A stretch of 64,000 nucleotides of DNA, taken from Granulosicoccus sp. (lineage in GTDB: Bacteria; Pseudomonadota; Gammaproteobacteria; Granulosicoccales; Granulosicoccaceae). The stretch is taken from the NCBI GenBank assembly GCA_023301725.1, contig JALZUD010000055.1:1-64000 (forward strand). The letters run 5' to 3'. The translations under genes were made by a program, and so were the position numbers. Position 1 is the stretch's first letter. Each line of letters opens with the position of its first letter. Below, piece by piece: positions 44,065 to 52,919 of the stretch. The notes under the pieces were generated by a model. The model saw only the letters and a list, made by a program, of their open reading frames with translations. It was not told the DNA's origin and did no database searches.

Positions 44065-44153
44065 CTAGTTTGATAAGCTGCCGCCAAAACCAAAGCGTTA
44101 TGGTGGCAGTGCTTGAGGGTGGGATTGTCCCGCTGTCTGATTGAGCTCTTCGT

Positions 44154-46064
44154 TTAGTAGTTCGAGTTAACCACATCGAGTAACTGTGCTTCAGTCAACC
44201 CTTCTGTCAATGGACTAGCAAGTGTTGGCGTGTCATCAAACATGCTAGCCAAGCTACGAGCATTGTCTTGTGTTGTTGACATGCCATGGAAAAGCATCAA
44301 GGCTCGAGTTTCGCCGGCCGGTATTGTTACATCAATACGTGCTGTTAGACCCTCTGAGCCGGCGCAATTAAACACTGAAGTGTTGGTAAATACAGACATG
44401 GATACTGGTGAGTCTGGACCGTAGAATACAGTGGTGTTCGCAGGATCACGACCACCATCGCTAGCGTCATCAGTTATCGCCCATCGATCGTTAGCAGCAA
44501 ACGTGTTGTCGCCACTACTGGTTGTGATGACGCGATTGCCACCATCCGCTCCAAAGTTGGAAGTCCAATTAATGACAACGAAAACATCTTCGCTTGTGTC
44601 GTTAGTGAAAGAGGTCAGGTTTCTCAAAACAGGCAAACTACTGATCGCATGAAGCTCTGTGTGAACTTGTAAGTTAGCGATAGGCACAGAGGCAAAGTTA
44701 GACGTTGAAGCTGTCGCTGATCGTAAAAACCCACCCACTTGCACACCGTTAACCCACATCAGTGATCCGAAGTCAAAGGCATCGCCATTGTTTGGCAGTC
44801 TGGAATCTTGGATGCCCACGCCAGAGCCAGCACCTCCAGAGAAAGAGCACGAACTACTGGGCCCTGTGCCGCTAGAGGTTGTTAAGCCATCGCTTATAAA
44901 CCAAGAGGCGTTGCCACCACCGGTCAGTGTTGCACCGTTCGCTGGGCCGTTTACTGGAGTATCTTCAGGCGTTGTAATCAAAAGCGTTGCTGCACGACTT
45001 CGAAGACCATCGTTGTCTACCGAATAGATGTCGTAGGTGTAGTCAGTTTCTGGCTGAACACTACCATCATAGAAACTCAAGGCATCCAAGCGATCAGTGA
45101 TTTGTTCGTCATCACGAAAAATGTCGTAGCCAATAACCACGCCGTCGTCATCTGTGCCCCGCGACCAGAAAAGTTCCAAATCGAAACCAGAGTATTGAAC
45201 ACTGGTTAAGCCAGGTGGCTCGTTGGGTGCGCCAACGATTTCGGCAAAGTCTGGATCTGTACCTGCATTCAATTCATCCAAGTTACTTACACCATCGTCA
45301 TCGTTATCCCAAACTGCTGAGTCAAATTCATCGGCGCTAACCGTAAAATTCTGCGTTGTCTGTCCAGCTGTTTCCACACTTGAATCATATGTTGCCAATG
45401 TGGTGGAGCCAAAGTGATCATAGAAAACAACGCGCAGCTCTGACACTGAGTTTGCTGGCAAGGTATCGCTAACCGTCCAGGTTTCATCAACTACCCAAGC
45501 TGCTTGTAATTCGTTATCACCCGAGAATACATCCAGTTGCAATTCATCTGAGACATACACAGGTACTGTTATGTCGAACGTTACTCGAGTCGATGTAACA
45601 ACAGGCGCCGGTGGTTCAACTGGAACTGCAGGTTGATCAGGTGCTGGTGGTTCAACTGGAGCTGAAGGCTGGTCAGGTGCTGGTGTTTGAACTGGAGCTG
45701 CAGGTTGATCAGTCGCTGGTGGTTCAACTGGAGCCGCAGGTTGGTCAGACACTGGCGGATCAACTGGCTGAGCAGGAGGTGTTGTATCGTTGCCACCGTC
45801 GTCAGAAGTTGGAGGTGTGGGTGTAGGAGCTGTTGGTGGCGTTGTGTCATTCTCAATAGGAACGCCGATTGTGCTACTGCCATTATCACTAGGCTGTGTG
45901 GTTGCCGACGAATCGTTACTGTCGCCTCCTGATGATCCACATGCAGCCAGAAGAAGAGACATGGCCAGAATGGATGTGGTGCGCGTTGTATCTGGTGCTA
46001 GCTCACTGATGCGCTCAGAAACTAATCGTGTTAAAAGTTGAATTTTCATACTTGCCAATCTCAA
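44154..46064 (-). CDS. secreted lipoprotein with Pro-rich repeats, thrombospondin-3-like and FnIII-like segments
   Basis: Lipobox SLLLAACGSSGG; PVEPPAPDQPA repeats; DNDDDGVSNLDELNAGTDP; FnIII-like LTSVQYSGFDLELFWSRGTDDDGVV...; start may be the internal MKIQLL. Confidence 0.75.
   Translation of the reverse strand: MRLASMKIQLLTRLVSERISELAPDTTRTTSILAMSLLLAACGSSGGDSNDSSATTQPSDNGSSTIGVPIENDTTPPTAPTPTPPTSDDGGNDTTPPAQPVDPPVSDQPAAPVEPPATDQPAAPVQTPAPDQPSAPVEPPAPDQPAVPVEPPAPVVTSTRVTFDITVPVYVSDELQLDVFSGDNELQAAWVVDETWTVSDTLPANSVSELRVVFYDHFGSTTLATYDSSVETAGQTTQNFTVSADEFDSAVWDNDDDGVSNLDELNAGTDPDFAEIVGAPNEPPGLTSVQYSGFDLELFWSRGTDDDGVVIGYDIFRDDEQITDRLDALSFYDGSVQPETDYTYDIYSVDNDGLRSRAATLLITTPEDTPVNGPANGATLTGGGNASWFISDGLTTSSGTGPSSSCSFSGGAGSGVGIQDSRLPNNGDAFDFGSLMWVNGVQVGGFLRSATASTSNFASVPIANLQVHTELHAISSLPVLRNLTSFTNDTSEDVFVVINWTSNFGADGGNRVITTSSGDNTFAANDRWAITDDASDGGRDPANTTVFYGPDSPVSMSVFTNTSVFNCAGSEGLTARIDVTIPAGETRALMLFHGMSTTQDNARSLASMFDDTPTLASPLTEGLTEAQLLDVVNSNY
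45610..45776. repeat. 36-bp tandem repeat, about 4.6 imperfect copies, coding
   Basis: Four units of ggtggttcaactggagctgcaggttgatcaggtgct plus a partial fifth, in frame in the lipoprotein gene. Confidence 0.85.
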
Positions 46065-46248
46065 AGAATCTATTGGGCAAGTATCGCGTGAATGGGGAAT
46101 TAAAAGAGCGGTATTGATACCATGTTTTGGTTAACCCTTGTAAAGAAACGTCACGCAGTTCAGATTATGCGCATTGATTTTAATAACGTCTCAGCCGTTG
46201 CTAGATAAGCAGGTCGCTAAAGCCAATAAACAACCTTTGAAATCAGCG

Positions 46249-46665
46249 TTAACCGTCTCTGCCGGGTTCATCAGGATTGTTTGCGAACAGTGCGATCTTG
46301 TTGCCTTGAGGGTCTCTAAGATAGCCAACATAAAAATGTTGTCCATACGAGTCCCGAAAGCCCGGCGGGCCCTCGTCAAAACCACCTGCGGTAAGCGCTG
46401 CGCGGTGAAGCTTGCGAACCTGCTTTTGATTGCGCGCCTCGAATGCAACCATAGCGCCGTTGCCAGACGTAGCTGGACGCCCATCGAAGGTTGGCTTAAC
46501 GTAAAAATCAGGCAGAACGGGTGACTGGCCAGGATGTATAGGCAGCGCATAGCTCAGGCCTTCCGGGCCCACTTTTAGCTCGTAGTCGAGGGCTTGCAGG
46601 AACGCAGAATAAAATCGTTCTGCGCGAGCAATGTCGTCGGCACCGACGGTGACGTAGGCAATCAT
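46249..46665 (-). CDS. VOC (glyoxalase/bleomycin resistance) family protein
   Basis: MIAYVTVGADDIARAERFYSAFLQAL...YVGYLRDPQGNKIALF; ATG at 46665. Confidence 0.87.
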   Translation of the reverse strand: MIAYVTVGADDIARAERFYSAFLQALDYELKVGPEGLSYALPIHPGQSPVLPDFYVKPTFDGRPATSGNGAMVAFEARNQKQVRKLHRAALTAGGFDEGPPGFRDSYGQHFYVGYLRDPQGNKIALFANNPDEPGRDG

Positions 46666-46712
46666 TTTACGTATCCCATGTCGAACGGTAGGTTGATGAC
46701 TCCAGCTTGCTG

Positions 46713-46907
46713 CTACGCCTTTTTTATCAGGGCGTAGATCGTAATAGCAATGAAGATAAATAACGATGGTAGCAGCACGTAATCTAACCAGCCAACGAGT
46801 GCTGACAAACCTACCGCCCCCAGAAGCACAACCAGAAGAGGTGTGAAACAACACAGAGCAGATAAAATTGTGCCGACAAGGCCTACTTTCAGTAATTTTT
46901 TCTGCAT
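46713..46907 (-). CDS. MerF-like mercury transport membrane protein
   Basis: KVGLVGTILSALCCFTPLLVVLLGAVGLSALVGWLDYVLLPSLFIFIAITIYAL matches the MerF two-TM pattern. Confidence 0.8.
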   Translation of the reverse strand: MQKKLLKVGLVGTILSALCCFTPLLVVLLGAVGLSALVGWLDYVLLPSLFIFIAITIYALIKKA

Positions 46908-47104
46908 AGTTTTATGTTGAAAATCCAGTGTTAGTCAGCTGTACGGTATCCCAGCGAAGCTCTACAACGCCTAACCACTAAATAATGCAGGTGAGTCTGC
47001 AATTCCTGATGCGGTCAAACCCCACCCTGTGGGAAAAAGAGAGAACCTGTGCTAATTCATCGTAGAATAAGGCATCTATCGAGTAAGAACACGAAATATC
47101 ACTC

Positions 47105-47776
47105 ATGACACCCAAACACCGCATTCCAGTGGCGTTGTTAGCACTTGCACTGTTGCTAGGCGCGAATATCACTCAAGCAAAAGACTACCTGATTGAAGTC
47201 GTTCTCTTTGAGACAGTGGCTGGCGAAAACCTGACAGCGGGCGGGTTGTTCTATCCCCGCATAGAAAATAGTGTCCGAATAGGCTCTGAGAGCGCCGTAG
47301 CACAAGGATTTTTACCGGTTGAGCAGAATCTAAAACTGACTGAAAAAGCCGCATCCATTGCAGCCTCTAGCCGCTACCGGCTGTTACGTCATTTGGCATG
47401 GCGGCAACCCGGGCTCGATGCTGACAATGCTGTAGCCGTAAGAGTCGCACTTGGCGATCCCGTTCCTGTGTATCTGGCTAACGATTCGAGCTCAGACGCT
47501 GAATTTATTCGTGCGGCCGCTAACCCAACTCTCAACATATCAGAGGCGGCAGAGACCAGAACAGTGTTCGGCACCATCAATGTACGACTTGGACGTTTCC
47601 TGCATATGGATACCCGGTTGACCTACACTGATTCAACAACAAACCAGAGTTTTCGGCTGGCGCAAAGTCGGAAAATGCGAAGCAGTGAGCTGCACTATAT
47701 TGACAATCCGCGCTTTGGCATACTGACGCTAATTACACCGCTGGAGGACAAGGCTGGTGTTGCTGCTGCGAACTAA
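47105..47776 (+). CDS. csiV: CsiV family protein
   Basis: YLIEVVLFETVAGENL...LLRHLAWRQPG...GTINVRLGRFLHMDTRLTY...MRSSELHYIDNPRFGILTLITPL; lies near mfd. Confidence 0.75.
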   Translation: MTPKHRIPVALLALALLLGANITQAKDYLIEVVLFETVAGENLTAGGLFYPRIENSVRIGSESAVAQGFLPVEQNLKLTEKAASIAASSRYRLLRHLAWRQPGLDADNAVAVRVALGDPVPVYLANDSSSDAEFIRAAANPTLNISEAAETRTVFGTINVRLGRFLHMDTRLTYTDSTTNQSFRLAQSRKMRSSELHYIDNPRFGILTLITPLEDKAGVAAAN

Positions 47777-47964
47777 TGTTGCAAACTATTGTTGCAAACC
47801 AATGCACAAAATCAAAATGTGCATGCCAATTGGCCGACACTGAGTAAATTGTTCAGTGCCGGTTAAGCACCAGCCCATTAATCTGTATTCCATGATGACG
47901 CAACCATTCGACCAATTACGACCCTAAACGTGAGTGTCAGCCAGCCGATATACAGGATTGAAAT

Positions 47965-48654
47965 ATGAAAAACTCGATCAAAAAATCAACGTTACTCTCA
48001 GCAGTGGCAGTTACAGTAACTCTTAGTCTGGCACTGGGCGCAAGTGTTGCCAGCGCTGCAGATCGTCGCATCACAACCACCGAACGCTATCCTGATAGGC
48101 AGGTTGCCGCAGAACGCTTCACAGAGTATGCAGATGTTATCGATGTGCAACCAGTATACGTCAACGCGCGCACACGTCAGCCTCGTCAGGAATGCTGGAC
48201 AGAAACTCAATCTAAAATCATCGGCTATGAGACACCTCGCTACGATCGTCATCAAGATTACGGACGTCGCCACTCAGGCTCAGGCTCAGCTGTGGTGGGA
48301 GGTCTAGTTGGCGGAGTCATTGGCAATCAGATTGCTCGTGGCAACAGCAGTGGCACGCGCGCAGGCGCGACCATCGCAGGAGCACTCATCGGTGGCGCTG
48401 TAGCAAATAATTCACGCAGCAACCGAGACAGACGAGTGCAACGCCACTATTCGTCGCCGCGGCGCGGGGCTCCAATTTATGAGACCTATGAAGTACAAAG
48501 GTGTAAAGATGTGCCACTATCGCGAATTGAGCAACGCATCCAACATTACGATGTGACTTACCGCTATAAAGGTCGTACGTTTAAGACCCGAACGCAACGA
48601 GACCCTGGTAGGCAAATTGAGCTACAGGTGTCAGTTGCTCCTGCAAGAAGATAG
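47965..48654 (+). CDS. glycine zipper 2TM domain-containing exported protein
   Basis: Signal peptide; GSAVVGGLVGGVIGNQIARGNSSGTRAGATIAGALIGGAVAN. Confidence 0.85.
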   Translation: MKNSIKKSTLLSAVAVTVTLSLALGASVASAADRRITTTERYPDRQVAAERFTEYADVIDVQPVYVNARTRQPRQECWTETQSKIIGYETPRYDRHQDYGRRHSGSGSAVVGGLVGGVIGNQIARGNSSGTRAGATIAGALIGGAVANNSRSNRDRRVQRHYSSPRRGAPIYETYEVQRCKDVPLSRIEQRIQHYDVTYRYKGRTFKTRTQRDPGRQIELQVSVAPARR

Positions 48655-48663
48655 GTAACCCTA

Positions 48664-48936
48664 ATGCCGACACACCAATTAGCTAACAGTCTTAAGACAG
48701 TAGCCAGAGCTCTGGGGCTAGTGGTGATATTGGCTTGTGTGGCTACATCAGGCCCAGCCTATGCAAATGGGGCGAGCAATGAAAAACAGGCAGCTTCGCA
48801 AGCGCTAAAGGAAAATGGCGGCTCCGGAGAAGTTCTGGGTGTATCGAAAGAAAAAAACAGCAGGGGCAAAAGCGTTTTTGCTGTAAAAATAATTGAAAAT
48901 GGTCGAGTACGCGTTATACGCATCCCACAAAACTGA
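48664..48936 (+). CDS. small exported PepSY-like protein
   Basis: Signal peptide; GEVLGVSKEKNSRGKSVFAVKIIENGRVRVIRIPQN. Confidence 0.65.
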   Translation: MPTHQLANSLKTVARALGLVVILACVATSGPAYANGASNEKQAASQALKENGGSGEVLGVSKEKNSRGKSVFAVKIIENGRVRVIRIPQN

Positions 48937-48999
48937 TTTATCTGGCAAGGTTTTTGTGACTGATATGCACAGCATTCGCATTCACACGGCTTTATAGTT

Positions 49000-49686
49000 A
49001 TGCGCGCACTTATCGTAGAAGACGAACCCACTTTGCGTGAGCAGCTAGTAGCCGCCCTGCGTGAACAAGGATTTGCCATCGACCAAGCTGCAGACGGAAT
49101 AGAGGGGCTATACCTGGCGGAAAACATGCCAATAGACTTCGCCATTATTGACCTGGGTTTGCCGGGCCGTGATGGCTTGTCACTCATTCAGAACCTGCGC
49201 AAAAAGAACCACAACTATCCGGTTCTGATCCTGACTGCGCGCGACACCTGGCAAGACAAGGTTGATGGTCTTGAAGCTGGCGCCGACGACTACCTCACAA
49301 AACCCTTTCACATGGAAGAGCTACTCGCACGTACCCGCGCCCTGCTTCGGCGAACAGGCGGGTGGAGCGAATCGTTACTGAAATTCAACAGATTAACTAT
49401 TGATACCAGAGCACAGCAGGTAAAAGTTGACGACCTACAGATTGAACTAACGGCATACGAATATCGTGTGCTTGCCTATCTAGCCACTCATGGTGGTGAA
49501 GTGATCAGTAAAGCCACATTGCTCGACCATCTGTACGATGAAGACACCGACCGTGATCCGAACATTCTGGAAGTGTTCATCCGCAGACTACGCCAAAAAC
49601 TGGACAAGGATAAATCCTTAAACCCGATTGAGACACTGCGAGGTCGTGGTTACCGACTGGCGCTTGAGCGAAGTAGTAGTGAGTAG
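49000..49686 (+). CDS. phoP: OmpR/PhoP-family response regulator
   Basis: RALIVEDEPTLREQLVAALREQGF...DLGLPGRDGL...winged-helix FIRRLRQKLDKD...IETLRGRGYRL. Confidence 0.85.
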   Translation: MRALIVEDEPTLREQLVAALREQGFAIDQAADGIEGLYLAENMPIDFAIIDLGLPGRDGLSLIQNLRKKNHNYPVLILTARDTWQDKVDGLEAGADDYLTKPFHMEELLARTRALLRRTGGWSESLLKFNRLTIDTRAQQVKVDDLQIELTAYEYRVLAYLATHGGEVISKATLLDHLYDEDTDRDPNILEVFIRRLRQKLDKDKSLNPIETLRGRGYRLALERSSSE

Positions 49687-49728
49687 CCCTGAACTGTTTG
49701 AAACACGCTTGAGAAATAATCAAAGCTG

Positions 49729-51063
49729 ATGCAGTCAATTACTTCACGACTGATCATTGGCACTAGTGTCTTCATTGCCATCTTCATCGTACTACTGGCG
49801 CTGTCTATTTCCTGGTCGGTTCGCGAGCGCGCAACAATGGCACGCTTTGACGCCCTAAAAGGTGTGGTTTACGGCATTCTTGGTGCAACAGACATCGATG
49901 AAAATGCAAATGTATCAGTAACCGCGGCAATCTTGCCCGATGAAAATCTCAACAGTTTCAATTCGAACCTCTACGCCGAGATCATTAGCAACGATCGCTC
50001 AACATTGTGGCAGAGCAATTCAACTATAGAGGCGCTGCCAGAAACGAGTATTCGCCCGATCAACGACTGGATGTTCGAAAAAGTTGCAGGCCTTGGCGGC
50101 ACAGAACTACTCCGTGTTCAGTACGTGATTGCCTGGGAGCTGCGAAATGGTGAGGAACTTCCGTTCATCATCCATGTGGCAGAAGATGTCGAAGACTTGA
50201 GCAGCCAGCTTGCACGTTTTGACCGAGTACTCTGGCTCTCACTGCTGGCAGCGGCACCAATACTACCCTTCGTACAATTTCTCATGCTACGCATATCACT
50301 GCGACCACTACGTGCTATCAGTCAGGAAATAGATGAAATTGAAAAAGGCAGTAGAGACGCGCTGAGCAATGAGGTACCTACAGAATTAAGACCACTGACT
50401 GGTGGGCTCAATGCATTGTTAGCCACCGAACGAACGCGCCGTGAGCAATACCGCAACCTGCTTGGTGATCTGAGCCATAATCTGAAAACACCTCTTTCAG
50501 TGTTACATAACATCGGCGAAAAAGACGCACAATCAGGTGATAGCATTCTGCAACAAACACAACTGATGCAAAGCTCGCTGGAGCGATATGCAAAACGAGC
50601 CACCATTAGAAGTTCGCGCTACTTGTCTCCCTCAATTCAAGTGCGTCCGGTTGTCAATCGCCTCACCCAGTCTCTAAACAAACTCTACGATACAAACACT
50701 GTTAACTTCACAGTAAAGCTTAGCGATGAATTCTCAGCGCGTATTGATGAAGCCGACTTACTGGAAGTGCTCGGTAACCTACTAGAGAATGCGTGTAAAT
50801 ACGGAGCCTCCCAAGTAGACATTACACTAACGCCCTCTGGCGATACTCTGAGTATTGAGGACAACGGTCCAGGTTGGCCAGATGGCGATCTGGATCAATT
50901 CTTACAACGTGGTGTAAGAGCCGATACCCAAACGCTAGGTCAAGGCATCGGTCTGGCCGCAGCTAATCAGATAATGCACGCTTATGGTGGAACTCTGAAA
51001 CTGTTTCGAGTGGCGACAGGTGGCGCCAGAGTACAGCTGCACTTTGCTCAGGGCACAAGCTAG
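49729..51063 (+). CDS. phoQ: PhoQ-like sensor histidine kinase
   Basis: H-box LLGDLSHNLKTPLSVLHN; N-box NLLENACKYGA; G-box LSIEDNGPGWP, GQGIGLAAANQIMHAYGG. Confidence 0.83.
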   Translation: MQSITSRLIIGTSVFIAIFIVLLALSISWSVRERATMARFDALKGVVYGILGATDIDENANVSVTAAILPDENLNSFNSNLYAEIISNDRSTLWQSNSTIEALPETSIRPINDWMFEKVAGLGGTELLRVQYVIAWELRNGEELPFIIHVAEDVEDLSSQLARFDRVLWLSLLAAAPILPFVQFLMLRISLRPLRAISQEIDEIEKGSRDALSNEVPTELRPLTGGLNALLATERTRREQYRNLLGDLSHNLKTPLSVLHNIGEKDAQSGDSILQQTQLMQSSLERYAKRATIRSSRYLSPSIQVRPVVNRLTQSLNKLYDTNTVNFTVKLSDEFSARIDEADLLEVLGNLLENACKYGASQVDITLTPSGDTLSIEDNGPGWPDGDLDQFLQRGVRADTQTLGQGIGLAAANQIMHAYGGTLKLFRVATGGARVQLHFAQGTS

Positions 51064-51071
51064 TGTACGGC

Positions 51072-51103
51072 GACCTTCAAAGCGTTTGAACGCTTTGAAG
51101 GTC
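51072..51103. repeat. long perfect inverted repeat between convergent genes (possible bidirectional terminator)
   Basis: GACCTTCAAAGCGTT-TG-AACGCTTTGAAGGTC. Confidence 0.75.
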
Positions 51104-51124
51104 AAAGTAAACTAGAACCGCGCA

Positions 51125-51967
51125 TCACGGGTAGGCAATGATATAACCCAGCCAACAAGCGTAGTCTTCGGCCTGATCAGTGGCCACGTATTCATCCAGA
51201 GCCTCATCGGTCTTTGGATCAAATTTTTGTCTATACACCACACTTTGACTGTAACCAGCTTCAGCTAGAATTTCGCGCAACTCACGCGCCCCCCAAACTC
51301 GCCATGTATAACTGAATGCTTTCTTTATCTTGGATTTATCAGGAAAATGAAAGTGTATGTGGCACTTGAGTTCATTGGTAATAGCATTGAACTCCGCCTG
51401 GTCCCAGATGTATTTGAAACCATCCACTTTACGTTTTTCCTTTTGTGTCTGGTAACACTCTGAGCCACCGAACACATCGAGAAACAACAATCCATCATCA
51501 TTAAGCGCCGCACGTGTACGCTTAAAGTACTCAAGCATGGTGGCGCGCTCTTGAAAAAACCAATAGCTGAAATTGTAGGCTTGCAGAATATCAACCTTGT
51601 CAGTTTTTACTTTCAACACATCGTCTTCTATAAGCTCGATACGTTGCTTCTGACCTTCAGTCAGCTTGGCGATATTGTGCGCCTCACTCCAATCGAGCAC
51701 CTCTTTATCAAAATCAACAGCGATAGCTGTATTAGACTTGCGTCGGCGCACCCATTGGCAGGAAGAGATCGCAGTGCCTGCAAAATCTTCACGCATGCTA
51801 GAGGGTTTTTTACCCCGGATTTGCTTAAACGTTTTATCAATAAAGTCCAGTTCAAAATCCGGGTTCTGAACAGAGGCCTGGTACAGGAGATGTCTATCTG
51901 CTGTGTCAGCCATAGTTGGTGCTGTATCAACCATGCCTGGCTTGCTTTTTTTCTTCGCGGAGCCCAT
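51125..51967 (-). CDS. class I SAM-dependent methyltransferase
   Basis: SMREDFAGTAISSCQWVRRRKSNTAIAVDFDKEVLDW; LQAYNFSYWFF. Confidence 0.82.
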   Translation of the reverse strand: MGSAKKKSKPGMVDTAPTMADTADRHLLYQASVQNPDFELDFIDKTFKQIRGKKPSSMREDFAGTAISSCQWVRRRKSNTAIAVDFDKEVLDWSEAHNIAKLTEGQKQRIELIEDDVLKVKTDKVDILQAYNFSYWFFQERATMLEYFKRTRAALNDDGLLFLDVFGGSECYQTQKEKRKVDGFKYIWDQAEFNAITNELKCHIHFHFPDKSKIKKAFSYTWRVWGARELREILAEAGYSQSVVYRQKFDPKTDEALDEYVATDQAEDYACWLGYIIAYP

Positions 51968-52049
51968 ACGCTCAAACCCGTTATGTGTGACTGAAGTTGG
52001 GACGCAAGTCTACACGCTGCAGTGCACTTACGTACTTTTAGGTTTTGAT

Positions 52050-52919
52050 TTAGCTTTTTATGCCCACCCCTTTGTTCAGCAGCCACATAGCCAAGCTGCC
52101 CAAGATACCTATAAACAGCAGTATGACCAAAAAACTTGTCCAGATCGGAATATCGCTGGTGCCCAGTATGCCGTACCGAAATCCATTAACCATATACAGC
52201 ACGGGATTGAACATAGAAGCCGTTTGCCAAAAAGACGGCAATAACCCTATGGAGTAGAACACGCCACCAAGATACGTCAATGGCGTCAATATGAAATTTG
52301 GCACTATCGAGATGTCATCGAAAGACTTGGCGAACACAGCATTGATCAGACCTCCCAGCGAGAACATCATCGACGTGAGTACAGCTACGGCAATTGTGAT
52401 TAACGGATGAACAGGATTGATGTCTGAGAACAACAGTGAAACAGCACCTACCAAAGAGCCAACCAGTAATCCTCGCGCCATGCCACCCACTACATAGCCC
52501 ACAAGAATGGTCAAGTTACTCACAGGTGACACCAACAGCTCTTCGATGTAGTTCTGCATTTTTGAACTGAAAAAAGAACTCACTACATTGGCATATGAAT
52601 TAATAATCACAGACATCATGATGATGCCTGGCACAATGAAATCGATGTACCGAAAGCCACCCATATCACTGATGCGCGAACCAATAAGGCTGCCAAAAAT
52701 GAGCATGTACAGCACCGCATTGATGGAAGGCGGAACGATAGTCTGAACCCAGATTCGTGTAAATCGTCGAATCTCCTTACGAACTATCGTCTGTAAAGCA
52801 ATACGATTTATTGCACCAAGATTTAACGGCTCACGCGTGTTATCACTTGCACTAGAAGCAAAATTCGTGTCTATGTGGGTCTCTGGCAGCGTCTCTTGTG
52901 CGTTGTTTTCAGTACTCAT
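52050..52919 (-). CDS. ABC-2 type transporter permease (YadH-like)
   Basis: Multi-TM; IDFIVPGIIMMSVI; MQNYIEELLVSPVSNLTILVGYV; LTPLTYLGGVFYSI. Confidence 0.88.
   Translation of the reverse strand: MSTENNAQETLPETHIDTNFASSASDNTREPLNLGAINRIALQTIVRKEIRRFTRIWVQTIVPPSINAVLYMLIFGSLIGSRISDMGGFRYIDFIVPGIIMMSVIINSYANVVSSFFSSKMQNYIEELLVSPVSNLTILVGYVVGGMARGLLVGSLVGAVSLLFSDINPVHPLITIAVAVLTSMMFSLGGLINAVFAKSFDDISIVPNFILTPLTYLGGVFYSIGLLPSFWQTASMFNPVLYMVNGFRYGILGTSDIPIWTSFLVILLFIGILGSLAMWLLNKGVGIKS

Noticed and set aside
45581-45940. Overlapping ORFs at the lipoprotein repeat (119 aa HQHLINLQ... and 71/81 aa plus-strand frames)
   Set aside because: Open frames are a by-product of the 36-bp repeat, not independent genes.
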